From assembly GCF_000613785.1 (NCBI RefSeq), contig NZ_BAJQ01000001.1:1-64000 (forward strand): a stretch of DNA of 64,000 nucleotides, read 5' to 3'. Below, in pieces: positions 1-7,841 of the stretch. A program made the position numbers and the translations under genes. How positions within the stretch are numbered: position 1 is the first letter of the stretch; every line of letters starts with the position of its first letter. The stretch is from Segatella oulorum JCM 14966 (GTDB lineage: Bacteria; Bacteroidota; Bacteroidia; Bacteroidales; Bacteroidaceae). Under the pieces are notes generated by a model, which did no database searches, was not told the origin of the DNA, and saw only the letters and a program-made list of their open reading frames with translations.

Positions 1-807
1 CTTAATAAAGTATCTTTTTTTGAAACCTTCGTGGTTATCAATCAAATCTATAACATTGTTGTACCTTGAGGTCTCAAATAAAAGGGTAAGATTATTTGGG
101 ATAACATCAGAAATATAATCCTCAATAATTTTTTGGAACATATCCTTAACTATGAGTTCCTCTTCTTTTAATATCTTGAGTCGCTTAATAGCATGACTCT
201 TTGATCTACTTGTCAATTTCAGAAGATCTATGAATTCATTTTCCATTTCCCATGAGATGCTATTGAGTTCAACGATAGAAACGTTCTCATACTCATCTTT
301 ATTATGAATTATATGATTGACAATAGCAAGCAAATGCCGAAACAACTGAGAAGCGTTATAATAAGTAAGCTTCTGAATGCGTTCTAATATATTAGGAAGC
401 TTGTCTTCTATGAATTTCCAGTGATCATAATAGTTCTTTATAATACGGTACGAGTCCGTAAAACGAGAATTGTTCATATAATATGGCTCAAGGAATTTTG
501 ACTCATAGTAAATGACTTTCTTGCCTTTATCGACTTTAACGTCAAGATTCGATTTGCCACCGACCTTCAACGGTGAACTCTTATCCCATTCAAATATGAC
601 AGTTGCTTCTGGATGTAATTTCTCATAAAGAAGAAAGAAATTAACACCTAAAGCGGTTGAAGAGTCAATAAGGTGACATTCTTCAAATGCATTCCCACTT
701 CCATTTTTAAGTTCATCAGAATGTTGTTTAGACAAACTGACTAATAAGTCCACTTTTCGTCTTCCGTTTACACCTATTAACGCTTCCTTTAGAATATTTC
801 TGTCCAT
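1..807 (-). CDS. Putative PD-(D/E)XK nuclease-like protein, C-terminus cut by window edge
   Basis: The minus frame is open from an ATG at 807 to the window edge (269 codons, no stop), so the C-terminus is missing. I do not recognise the family with certainty. Around residues 80-110 there is an aspartate in SNLDVKV followed by a strand ending in YYESKF. This D...ExK arrangement is typical of the PD-(D/E)XK nuclease core, and a similar layout occurs in restriction-endonuclease-like proteins of Porphyromonas. The rest is mainly helical and rich in Lys and Glu. The start lies 6 bases after the stop of the RNase J-like gene, so both are probably on one transcript with the upstream nuclease-like gene. 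The ORF itself is certain; nuclease activity is inference. Confidence 0.6.
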   Translation of the reverse strand, partial: MDRNILKEALIGVNGRRKVDLLVSLSKQHSDELKNGSGNAFEECHLIDSSTALGVNFFLLYEKLHPEATVIFEWDKSSPLKVGGKSNLDVKVDKGKKVIYYESKFLEPYYMNNSRFTDSYRIIKNYYDHWKFIEDKLPNILERIQKLTYYNASQLFRHLLAIVNHIIHNKDEYENVSIVELNSISWEMENEFIDLLKLTSRSKSHAIKRLKILKEEELIVKDMFQKIIEDYISDVIPNNLTLLFETSRYNNVIDLIDNHEGFKKRYFIK

Positions 808-813
808 ATATAC

Positions 814-2070
814 TTATAGTTTAACACCTGCCTCTTTATGAATGCAGATAACCTTCTTTGGTTTGATAGTTTCTATAACCTTCTTTATTGTTGTTTTGTC
901 CGCATGGCCAGAGGTGTGAATGTCCACAACATTGTGGAACAGTTCACGAAACTCCTTGTATTTCGGGTCGGCTTTCACTTGTTCAGGAATCTTGTAATAT
1001 CCATCCCAAGATGAGAATATCAACAAGGTCTCCTCCTGCGGAAGTTTGTCGATAAGGCCTTTGACTCTATCTATTTGTGATGTTCCAACAATCATGGTAA
1101 AGCCTCTGCGCTTCAACTTGCCGTAAAGTCTTTCACTATAGAACAGAGGGGCAAAGGAAAACAAACCTCGCGAGCGTTTTGATTCCCTTTCCGTAAAGAG
1201 TTCCATCGTTCTTTTCATGAACAAGGACCAGATGCACAAAGGCTTCTGTGCGCTTATTGCTGCTCCTTTTATTGCTGCCAGTCGTTCTATATCTGTAGCT
1301 GATGCCAAGACAAAGACATATTTGAATGCCTGCATCACGCTTGCCATCTTCCTTGACACCTCACGTTCATGGATGCATCTGCCCTCACGCTTCAGCATCG
1401 TGCCTTCAGTGATTAGCACGTCGATATTTGTGGCATATTTCTTCAGTGTCGGGAAAAGTCCTTTGCCCAGATAGCCGTGCTCGCGATAGTCTCCTGTGTG
1501 CCAGATACGTTTGCCATCAGCCTCTATAAGAAACATGTAGGAATCATAAATGCTATGACAATTATAGAACGGAGTAACCTTTATGTCGCCTATTGTTATG
1601 GATGCAGGAGCCTTCTTTGCTTCTGCTCGCGTCCATGTTTTAAATTCCCTCACTTCATCTGCATGAGCAACTGCGGATATATATTTCATTTCAAGCATGA
1701 TTTCCTTGTGAAAATCACGTTCTAGCTGCTGGCTGTACAGTTCTTTCTCTTTTTTAATGGCCTCTTCGAGTATCCTGTACTTAATCAGTAGCAGTTCTTT
1801 ACTTCCTTCTCCAATATACTGATCAATAGGGATATACCAGAACAAGCCGACATGATCTTCGTGGGCATGGGTGTAGAACACAGCTGCGTGTTCTTTCATA
1901 TTTTTATCAATAATATCCATGACCATACTAAAGTCTTGCTCTGAAGTTGTTGATTCACCATTACCTGGAAGATTCTGCCCAAAGTCAATGAATACTCGAG
2001 AGGTTTCAGTTGAAATCTCTGTTATGCAGCCGCCAATCTGGTCGAGTCCTCTATGTACCTTGATATTCAT
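814..2070 (-). CDS. RNase J-like metallo-beta-lactamase/beta-CASP hydrolase
   Basis: A metal-dependent hydrolase of the MBL fold with a beta-CASP insert, the class that includes RNase J and CPSF-type nucleases. Visible motifs are an N-terminal GLDQIGG like the GLGEIG of RNase J, the zinc motif THAHEDH at residues 67-73, WHTGDYREHG in the middle, a beta-CASP section with ASATDIERL, and a C-terminal HTSGHAD followed by PKKVICIHKE, matching the HxSGHA and PxHGE motifs of RNase J. At 418 residues it is shorter than housekeeping RNase J (about 550) and lacks its C-terminal domain. It sits between two nuclease-like genes with gaps of 15 and 6 bases, suggesting an accessory cassette rather than general RNA turnover. 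RNA or DNA as substrate is inferred. Confidence 0.8.
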   Translation of the reverse strand: MNIKVHRGLDQIGGCITEISTETSRVFIDFGQNLPGNGESTTSEQDFSMVMDIIDKNMKEHAAVFYTHAHEDHVGLFWYIPIDQYIGEGSKELLLIKYRILEEAIKKEKELYSQQLERDFHKEIMLEMKYISAVAHADEVREFKTWTRAEAKKAPASITIGDIKVTPFYNCHSIYDSYMFLIEADGKRIWHTGDYREHGYLGKGLFPTLKKYATNIDVLITEGTMLKREGRCIHEREVSRKMASVMQAFKYVFVLASATDIERLAAIKGAAISAQKPLCIWSLFMKRTMELFTERESKRSRGLFSFAPLFYSERLYGKLKRRGFTMIVGTSQIDRVKGLIDKLPQEETLLIFSSWDGYYKIPEQVKADPKYKEFRELFHNVVDIHTSGHADKTTIKKVIETIKPKKVICIHKEAGVKL

Positions 2071-2085
2071 AAGAAAATACCTTTA

Positions 2086-3075
2086 TCAAATATGCTCAGT
2101 TTCGTATAAGTTGTCTTCTATAATGTCCGTGATTCTAATATTGGGAAGTGTCTCTTTTGAGAACAAAAATACCGGCGAAAAGGTGGTATCGTTTTCTGTC
2201 AATTTGTAGAAATCGCCCTCGCGCTTAACAAGTGTAGAGATACGTTTGCAGTTCCATCGCTTATCGTCAAACAGATAACCACTCATCGTTTGTTTTGGTG
2301 TAGAGCCGTTAACAGACTGAGAATTATTGTCAAGAGTAATAAAATAGAACTCAGGAGCCATCGAAATGTCATTTTCTGTTAATCCTTCAATTTCCTTAGG
2401 TATTGAAACACCTACCTTTTTCAAGGCTTTCACGATAGAAACAATTTCTTCCTTCAATTCTGTGAAACCAAATTTGTTGGTTCCGTCATTCTTGTGAAAA
2501 GAATAGAAATCTTTTATGTGTGTTCTTACACCTGATTTTCCGCCAATGGCTCCACAGCCATATTTTAATTCTATCAAAGCAATTTTATATGGCTTAGATT
2601 TGCTTATCGCAATTATATCGAAACGCCAATCTTCAGCTTTATCATTTCCTTCGAGTGATTTTGTGTATTCAACATCAATACAAAACCAATTTGATTCCGA
2701 ATTGTTGTTGTTATGCATGAAAAGTTTCTGTTGGGCTTGTTTCTCATATTTATTTCTGTTGTCACTTTGCTCCTTTATCAAAGGATATAGGGAAACAATG
2801 TCGTCCTCAGAGATGTTACTCACACAGCTATCTGTACAATTATTATTCTTACCTATGTAATAATTATTTATAGTTCCTGATATTGTATTTCCATTCTCTA
2901 TTATTTTGGAAATACAATCACAGTTGTAATATAGGCAGATATAACCATCACGAATGCCTATGATAACTTCATCTTCATGTTTGCAATATATTTCAGTGTA
3001 GAACTTGCTTGACTTGAATTTTTCAGCAAAAGTATCTGTAATACCACTGCCTCTACGTGAATCTCTATCTTTCAT
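2086..3075 (-). CDS. Putative PD-(D/E)XK nuclease-like protein
   Basis: 329 residues, no family recognised by name. The central part reads WRFDIIAISK, then about ten residues later IALIELKYG, then GKSGVRTHIKDF. D...ELK is the classic PD-(D/E)XK signature of restriction-type nucleases, with a lysine-containing helix after it. The N-terminal third has several Cys and Asn residues and looks unrelated. It is the second gene of a minus-strand operon: a 63-residue ORF starts upstream with a 9-base gap, and the RNase J-like gene follows after 15 bases. Low GC compared with the housekeeping genes suggests acquisition by transfer. A defence or nucleic-acid processing role is inferred from motifs and neighbours only. 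Confidence 0.6.
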   Translation of the reverse strand: MKDRDSRRGSGITDTFAEKFKSSKFYTEIYCKHEDEVIIGIRDGYICLYYNCDCISKIIENGNTISGTINNYYIGKNNNCTDSCVSNISEDDIVSLYPLIKEQSDNRNKYEKQAQQKLFMHNNNNSESNWFCIDVEYTKSLEGNDKAEDWRFDIIAISKSKPYKIALIELKYGCGAIGGKSGVRTHIKDFYSFHKNDGTNKFGFTELKEEIVSIVKALKKVGVSIPKEIEGLTENDISMAPEFYFITLDNNSQSVNGSTPKQTMSGYLFDDKRWNCKRISTLVKREGDFYKLTENDTTFSPVFLFSKETLPNIRITDIIEDNLYETEHI

Positions 3076-3084
3076 ATTCTTTTA

Positions 3085-3276
3085 CTATATTTGATATTGT
3101 GTTTTATCTATTTTGCAATTAAAGACTACTTCAACATCTTCCTTTATGTCAGTTAAGATCTCATCTATATGTCCTTCAAGAGTTTCATAACCATAGGATT
3201 CTGGATCTTCAATTATGGATTTATAGTCTTCTATAATCGATTGACGTAACTGAAATGCTTTGTTATCTCTTGCCAT
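3085..3276 (-). CDS. Small acidic hypothetical protein
   Basis: 63 residues, rich in Glu, Asp and Ile, predicted mostly helical, no signal peptide or recognised domain. It begins the minus-strand operon and ends 9 bases before the PD-(D/E)XK-like gene. The tight spacing is the main support for it being real. It could be a small regulatory or inhibitory partner of the downstream nuclease, but nothing in the sequence proves that. Confidence 0.5.
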   Translation of the reverse strand: MARDNKAFQLRQSIIEDYKSIIEDPESYGYETLEGHIDEILTDIKEDVEVVFNCKIDKTQYQI

Positions 3277-3330
3277 GTTTATAAGTCACTCAAAAGAGTA
3301 TTCTCTTAATTCTACTGTTCTTTCATGAGC

Positions 3331-3719
3331 TTATAGTTCAGAAGTATCTGAAGACGCGTCATTTGATGGATTTTCTATCCCGACCTTCTTCATTATAAAC
3401 TGTCTGATCCACCACGTTGCATACGGAATGAACTTTAATCCGTGACATTCATCGAACTTTTCAGTAGCTACGACCATATCTTCGTTTCCAGCTTCAATCA
3501 ACTCATCAAGAGAGAGTCCCTTGCCTGCATATTGCTTGGCTATACTCATCACGATGCGAATGTTGCTCGAGCACAATTTGTGGATAGCTTCTTCGTTGCC
3601 GTCTTTTACCAGATTGACCAAGGAAAGTTCTTCTTCGAGAGAAAAAGAAGCGGTTTCATTTCAACGTTGTTGATGGTTCCTGACTCGTTGCTGCGGATGA
3701 TGATGATGTTCTTGCTCAT
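3331..3719 (-). CDS. Mini sigma-70 factor, region 2 only, with one frameshift
   Basis: The frame ending at 3331 reads as sigma-70 region 2: LVNLVKDGNEEAIHKL, then IRIVMSIAKQYAGKGLSLDE, then FIPYATWWIRQFI, the core-binding and -10-recognition segment of RpoD-type factors. Regions 3 and 4 are absent; the protein stops soon after WWIRQ. The likely start is the ATG at 3719 (MSKNIIII). That frame joins the sigma frame if one A is restored to the AAA run at 3659-3661, giving about 129 residues. As written, only a TTG start at 3621 would open the frame (96 residues). Whether such a short factor directs transcription is unknown. It lies downstream of the WYL regulator, with TGCA palindromes between them. 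Confidence 0.6.
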
Positions 3720-3763
3720 ATTTCAAAATTTTATCGTTTCTATATTATTATACGAATGAGTTT

Positions 3764-3812
3764 TGCAATATTGCACAAAAATCAGCATTTGATATGCAAA
3801 AACACTGCACAC
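3764..3812. promoter_or_regulatory. Palindromic operator-like sites between WYL regulator and mini-sigma gene
   Basis: TGCAATATTGCA at 3764-3775 is a perfect 12-base palindrome, and a looser TATGCA...CTGCACAC element follows at 3793-3812. Both resemble the paired sites upstream of the WYL gene (4777-4860), so they may be bound by that regulator to control the mini-sigma gene. Binding is inferred. Confidence 0.4.
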
Positions 3813-3816
3813 ATCT

Positions 3817-4728
3817 CTATTTTTCTTGTTGATTGTACCGATTTATGGCAGAGTTCAATCGATTTTTGATGTCTTCTCGCAACTCTTTTGGTTCAATGAC
3901 TTCAACCTTTTCACCCATAGCAAGCAGTTGGCTTGTAAGTTCAGGAGTTAAACAAAGGCGATACTGAAAATCGCTATACTGCTCATGCTTACATATAACC
4001 TCCTTTTGTGAGTAATGCAGAGGCAGTGTGCGCATATAATCAACATGTCTGCCGTAAGCACGGACAATAACCTTTTGAGGTTTCAAACTCTCGTTGACGT
4101 ATATACCGACTGTATTGGCATAGTATTCTTGTGCATCAAAGTCTGAAGGTAAAACAAAGGATTCGTCTGAAAGAACCATATCCAAGGTTCTATCAAGGGC
4201 AAGGTTGCGGATGCCATCTTGCTCACGCAGAGACCCTACAATGTACCAACGTTGATGATAAACCTTCATTGCATATGGTTGCAAATGATAGGTGGTTCGA
4301 TGAGCTCCAAATGCCTGATAGTCGATTACCAGTTCCTTGCTCTGTTGCATAGCTTCAATAACAATCTGCAGGTACTCGGTTCCATGAGGGATTTCTTCAA
4401 AGAGAATTCTGTCCTTCATGTTATGGCCAGCCTCAATCGTATTTGATAGAGTAAACGAGTTGAGTAACCACAGATGAGTTCTGTCACTTCGCAGTTTCTC
4501 TGGGGATGCTATATAGTATTTATATGTAGAGGTGTCACACTTTACTTCTACACCAAACAATTCAGTTATGGCATCCCTATGCACATGGAAAGTTCTAAGT
4601 GCAAGAGGACTACCATCACCTATGCAACTTTCTTTCCATTTATTGCTTATTTCTTCAAATGTGAGTCGCTTATATTGTAGCAGCGTATTAAGCAACCAGA
4701 TGTAACGATTAAATGTCTTGCTAATCAT
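3817..4728 (-). CDS. WYL-domain transcriptional regulator
   Basis: 303 residues. The N-terminal about 90 residues form a winged-helix-like DNA-binding part (ISKTFNRYIWLLNTLL, then RTFHVHRDAITELFG). The WYL domain is centred on residues 130-170, where VIDYQAFGAHRTTYHLQPY and QRWYIVGSL match the family pattern. The C-terminal part resembles the WCX extension. WYL proteins sense nucleic-acid or nucleotide ligands and often control phage-defence operons (for example BrxR and CapW). Here it is divergent from the DnaE-like ORFs and next to the nuclease/RNase J-like cassette. Two near-identical 24-base sites in its own leader suggest autoregulation. Confidence 0.85.
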   Translation of the reverse strand: MISKTFNRYIWLLNTLLQYKRLTFEEISNKWKESCIGDGSPLALRTFHVHRDAITELFGVEVKCDTSTYKYYIASPEKLRSDRTHLWLLNSFTLSNTIEAGHNMKDRILFEEIPHGTEYLQIVIEAMQQSKELVIDYQAFGAHRTTYHLQPYAMKVYHQRWYIVGSLREQDGIRNLALDRTLDMVLSDESFVLPSDFDAQEYYANTVGIYVNESLKPQKVIVRAYGRHVDYMRTLPLHYSQKEVICKHEQYSDFQYRLCLTPELTSQLLAMGEKVEVIEPKELREDIKNRLNSAINRYNQQEK

Positions 4729-4776
4729 CTTTAGTACACATTAATTGTTTAACTTACCGTAAAGATACTCATAATA

Positions 4777-4860
4777 TATGCAAAAGTATTGCATACCTAA
4801 GGAATACACGTAGAATTTTATACCTTTTTTATCAGTTATGCAGCGGTATTGCATAGCTAA
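4777..4860. promoter_or_regulatory. Paired 24-base operator-like repeats in divergent promoter region
   Basis: Two direct copies of TATGCA-NNNN-TATTGCATA-NCTAA lie at 4777-4800 and 4837-4860, exactly 60 bases apart. Each is itself an imperfect palindrome (TATGCA...TGCATA). They sit between the divergent WYL gene and the DnaE-like ORFs and are the natural candidates for the WYL dimer binding sites controlling both directions. Confidence 0.6.
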
Positions 4861-4929
4861 AGCGTTATTTTGCCGATGAGAGCGACACTAATTCGTATAT
4901 TAGTATAGGACAATCCAATAAATAGAATT

Positions 4930-5298
4930 ATGACAAAGAAGAAAAAAGATGCCAAAAGGCAGGAAGCACTCGCAAGAAAAAGTGCTGCTCAGTCTCTCGA
5001 CTTTTTAACCATGTGGGGACTGAAACAACTTGGTTATGATGAAGGCAGCATATGGCAGACCTACGCCAAAACTGAGTTGAAATATATCAATGAATTGGGT
5101 CTTACAGAGGATTTACTCATGCTTAAACAGTTTGTTGATAAAGTCAAACATGAACTTGGATGTGGTGTAGTAGTCGGTGTGGGTGATTTTACCCAGAGTG
5201 TTGTCTGTTTAGCATTGGGCATAAGTAAAATTGAAGACTTTGAGAAAGTAGAGATACCCACCAAGACATGGGAAGGCTCATCGCCCAGAAAGTATTAG
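4930..5298 (+). CDS. DnaE-like fragment 1 (degenerate polymerase palm region)
   Basis: 122 residues. After a Lys-rich start, the segment from residue 47 (ELKYINELGL), through LLMLKQFVDKVK, VVVGVGDFTQS and LALGISKIEDF, follows the order and spacing of the DnaE palm: ELxxINxMGF, FLIVxxFIxWAK, VPVGPGRGSGAGS and ALxITDLDPL. The glycine-rich PGRGSGAGS motif is replaced by VGDFTQS, and the catalytic aspartates that should follow are absent, so polymerase activity is not expected. It starts the plus-strand group divergent from the WYL gene. Two further fragments follow in other frames. This is my reading by eye and needs a profile search. Confidence 0.55.
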   Translation: MTKKKKDAKRQEALARKSAAQSLDFLTMWGLKQLGYDEGSIWQTYAKTELKYINELGLTEDLLMLKQFVDKVKHELGCGVVVGVGDFTQSVVCLALGISKIEDFEKVEIPTKTWEGSSPRKY

Positions 5299-5441
5299 CT
5301 ATCTATTATCCTGAGAGTATTCGTAACGAGGTGGTTTCATGGGCTCGTACCAATGGGTTTAATATGTCAACACATCTTGGCCAGCCAATTCTGAAACTTA
5401 ATCATTTATTTATACTTATCAAAAGAGAGAAAGGCGTATGA
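5268..5441 (+). CDS. Small ORF linking the DnaE-like fragments
   Basis: 57 residues from ATG 5268 (MGRLIAQKVLAIYY), overlapping the previous ORF by 31 bases in the -1 frame and ending at TGA 5439-5441, which overlaps the next ATG (ATGA). It could be a separate coupled gene. It could also be the continuation of fragment 1 after a one-base loss, in line with the many single-base deletions in this window. No domain recognised. Confidence 0.45.
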   Translation: MGRLIAQKVLAIYYPESIRNEVVSWARTNGFNMSTHLGQPILKLNHLFILIKREKGV

Positions 5442-5794
5442 GACAGCAAAGAATGACTGAAGAGAAGACGAAACGGCTAATCACATTAGCTCTGCCTCTT
5501 ATAAGCGAATATCCGCTTGATGACGAAGCAACATTTAAGTTGTTTCAAAATGCAGATACGGATGGCATTTTCATGATGGAGAGTGATTGGGATAAGTATG
5601 ACCTAAAGCTGATAAAATCAGCCAATATTGATGAGCTAACAGTTACTTTGGCTCTCAGTCATGGATTGGCACTTAATCCGTATATCTACACATACATTAA
5701 ACTCAACCACATTAAGCCATTTACTTATCCCAGAATGGTAGAGATTCCAGAAATAGCGAGCATCCTGGCAGATACAAGAGGAATGCTGCTATGA
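5438..5794 (+). CDS. DnaE-like fragment 2 (degenerate polymerase fingers region)
   Basis: 118 residues. Residues 26-55 (YPLDDEATFKLFQNADTDG, then IFMMES) match the DnaE stretch IPLDDxKTYELFQxGDTxGIFQFES. The following DELTVTLALS... and EIASILADTRGMLL match FEDLIAMNALYRPGP and ILKETYGIIVY in order, although the basic and proline-rich active-site residues of the RPGP segment are lost. The start overlaps the previous stop as ATGA, suggesting coupled translation. The frame ends at a TGA at 5792-5794, exactly where DnaE has the Tyr of VYQEQ, and homology continues after it. Confidence 0.55.
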   Translation: MRQQRMTEEKTKRLITLALPLISEYPLDDEATFKLFQNADTDGIFMMESDWDKYDLKLIKSANIDELTVTLALSHGLALNPYIYTYIKLNHIKPFTYPRMVEIPEIASILADTRGMLL

Positions 5795-6028
5795 AAAGAA
5801 CAGAAAGAGGACATTCTCAATTACATTGATAGCTTGACGGAAGAGCAACGCAATCAATATCGTATGCCAATACGTGTTATCGTTCATGAGATAGAACTCC
5901 GTGAATACAGTCTTTCTTGTAGAAAGTTCTTCAAAGATAGAGCATTATTGTGCTACAAGAGTGCTTATCTTAAAGTCCATCACAGAGACTATTTCGATTG
6001 GTTCTCCCATTTTCAGCAAGATTTTTGA
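5795..6028 (+). pseudogene. In-frame continuation of DnaE-like fragment 2 after a TGA
   Basis: The same frame stays open for 77 codons after the TGA at 5792-5794. It begins KEQKEDIL, matching QEQVMQIA of DnaE, and ends with RALLCYKSAYLKVHHRDYF, matching YALVAYQTAYLKAHYPAEF. So the ORF at 5438 plus this piece is one homologous unit cut by a single stop. A TTG at 5834 could reinitiate a 64-residue protein. Nonsense mutation, sequence error or readthrough are all possible. Confidence 0.5.
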
Positions 6029-6056
6029 GTGATGAATGAAAACGGTAGGTATAGTC

Positions 6057-6095
6057 AGCCGCAAAGGAGATCGTTATGTCTCACTTTGCGGCTGG
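6057..6095. terminator. Stem-loop terminator between convergent genes
   Basis: An 11-base perfect inverted repeat (CAGCCGCAAAG at 6057-6067 with CTTTGCGGCTG at 6085-6095) followed by GCTTTGTTT. It sits between the plus-strand DnaE-like ORFs and the convergent minus-strand gene ending at 6102. Confidence 0.55.
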
Positions 6096-6101
6096 CTTTG
6101 T

Positions 6102-6395
6102 TTACTCGCTGTCGGCTTGTACAAAGTACAACCTTTGGGATGCAAGGTGCTCAATGGCTTCCGCAGCCAAACGACAAGCCCATTCATTGCGCCGGTCATA
6201 GTGTCCCTGTTGGTAGTCCATGGCAAGCTGCTCCATAAAGGCGAACATTACCTTAGCTTTTTCATTTACAAGGTAGCGATGGTCATTAGCCATTGCTGCA
6301 CCCACACTCTTTGCAGAGCTCATCTTGCCATTCACGAACTCGGAGAAGTGAGATACAAACTCCTGCTCCTTTTCAGATAATCTGTAATTGTTCAT
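6102..6395 (-). CDS. Hypothetical helical protein, 97 residues
   Basis: I chose the ATG at 6395 (MNNYRLSEKEQEF) rather than an upstream start at 6431, because the extra 12 residues look like leader sequence. The protein is predicted all-helical, with no signal peptide or membrane segment, and no family is recognised. It stands alone on the minus strand at the edge of the accessory island, convergent with the DnaE-like ORFs. A plus-strand ORF overlapping it (6036-6380) looks like a shadow. Confidence 0.55.
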   Translation of the reverse strand: MNNYRLSEKEQEFVSHFSEFVNGKMSSAKSVGAAMANDHRYLVNEKAKVMFAFMEQLAMDYQQGHYDRRNEWACRLAAEAIEHLASQRLYFVQADSE

Positions 6396-6561
6396 ACATT
6401 TAAAAATTTGAATTTGAATTACTCTTACCATTTCAAATCAAAAAATCAAAGAACGCTCTAACTGATTAAATATCAAATCAATATAGATGTGATCTCAATT
6501 TTATTGCACCACTAGTATTTAGACACTACCGGTGAATATGTACCTTTTAAGAAAGCTATAC

Positions 6562-6644
6562 AGCATAAAAGCTATGGAATTACAGCGCAAAGTAAGCCAC
6601 TTTGCGGGGTAATTCCATAGCTTTTACGGGGTAATTTATATGCT
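6562..6644. repeat. Long intergenic stem-loop in a 308-base gap
   Basis: 6567-6583 (AAAAGCTATGGAATTAC) pairs perfectly with 6609-6625. Inside it CGCAAAGT at 6586-6593 pairs with ACTTTGCG at 6599-6606, and AGCAT/ATGCT at 6562/6640 extends it. This dominates the gap between 6396 and 6703. It may be the terminator of the ruvB operon or a small non-coding element; neither strand has a strong T run directly after it. Confidence 0.5.
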
Positions 6645-6703
6645 ATTCTGAAACCATCTATGCCCTTTTATTTTCTCTCCCCTATACCTCTCTGATCAGA
6701 AGC

Positions 6704-7738
6704 CTATTCAAAGAGGTCGGGATGCACGAGGTTTCCTTCGTAGCGATTGCGTCCAAGGTGTTCATAAGCCAAGGTGGTTGCCATGCGCCCGCGTGGTGTT
6801 CGCTTGATAAAGCCTTCCATGATGAGGAAAGGTTCGTAAACATCTTCCACGGTTCCTGCATCTTCTCCAATGGCCGTAGCAATGGTACTCACGCCCACAG
6901 GACCACCCTTGAACTTGTCGATGATGGTTAAAAGAATTTTATTGTCGATTTCATCGAGCCCATATTCGTCGATGTTGAGCGACTGAAGCCCTAATTGTGC
7001 GATGTCATGGGTGATGGTTCCGTTGCCCTTTACCTGTGCGAAGTCGCGCAAACGGCGTAGCAAAGCGTTGGCAATGCGGGGCGTTCCGCGGCTCCTTCGG
7101 CAGATTTCTACGGCGGCATCTCTCTCAATCGGTACTTTCAAGAGCATGGCCGAGCGCTGGATAATGCGCTGCAACGTGTCGGGATCATAATATTCTAAGT
7201 GCATATTGATGCCGAAACGCGCACGTAAAGGGGCGGTGAGCATGCCGCTTCGAGTTGTGGCTCCGATGAGCGTAAAGGGGTTTAAGTCTAACTGAATAGA
7301 GCGTGCCGAAGGACCTTTGTCTATCATAATATCGATGCGATAGTCCTCCATCGCCGAGTAAAGGTACTCTTCTACGACGGGCGACAGGCGATGAATCTCG
7401 TCGATAAACAGTACATCGTTGGGTTCTAACGACGTGAGAATGCCGGCCAAATCTCCCGGTTTATCGAGCACCGGACCACTGGTCAGCTTGAAGCCCACGC
7501 CCAATTCGTTGGCAATGATGTTGCTCAACGTGGTTTTTCCCAAGCCAGGTGGCCCGTAAAGGAGGGTGTGGTCGAGCGGCTCTCTGCGGTATTTGGCGGC
7601 CTCAACAAATATCTCTAAGTTCTCAACCACCTTCTTTTGCCCGTTGAAATCGCTAAATTTCAGCGGTCGCAAAGCATTTTCAAAGTCGCGTTCGGCGTTG
7701 GAAAGCGTCTCTTCTCTTATATCGAAATCTTCAGACAT
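6704..7738 (-). CDS. ruvB: Holliday junction branch migration helicase RuvB
   Basis: 344 residues, the usual RuvB length. It is the AAA+ motor that drives branch migration of Holliday junctions with RuvA. Visible features are the Walker A loop GPPGLGKTT, Walker [11 protein letters not shown], sensor GATTRSGML, the arginine-finger region RARFG, and a C-terminal winged helix ending [17 protein letters not shown] chose the ATG at 7738 ([10 protein letters not shown]); the frame extends 50 codons upstream but that part overlaps the WbqC gap and is not RuvB-like. It is the last gene of the dapB-lepB-S26-wbqC-ruvB series on the minus strand. Confidence 0.97.
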   Translation of the reverse strand: MSEDFDIREETLSNAERDFENALRPLKFSDFNGQKKVVENLEIFVEAAKYRREPLDHTLLYGPPGLGKTTLSNIIANELGVGFKLTSGPVLDKPGDLAGILTSLEPNDVLFIDEIHRLSPVVEEYLYSAMEDYRIDIMIDKGPSARSIQLDLNPFTLIGATTRSGMLTAPLRARFGINMHLEYYDPDTLQRIIQRSAMLLKVPIERDAAVEICRRSRGTPRIANALLRRLRDFAQVKGNGTITHDIAQLGLQSLNIDEYGLDEIDNKILLTIIDKFKGGPVGVSTIATAIGEDAGTVEDVYEPFLIMEGFIKRTPRGRMATTLAYEHLGRNRYEGNLVHPDLFE

Positions 7739-7841
7739 GCCTGTTTTAATTTCTGCAAAGGTAACGGAAAAGGGGCGAATAGGCAAACGAAAGGGTAAAA
7801 AACGAGGTGCGCATGCCTGCCCATTCGCCCCCTTATGGGCA

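Noticed and set aside
5792-5794. Selenocysteine or recoded TGA
   Set aside because: The aligned residue is Tyr, not Cys, and no recoding hairpin is evident directly after the codon.
6036-6380. Plus-strand 114-residue ORF
   Set aside because: Overlaps a better-supported minus-strand gene, contains the terminator stem, and has no recognisable domain.
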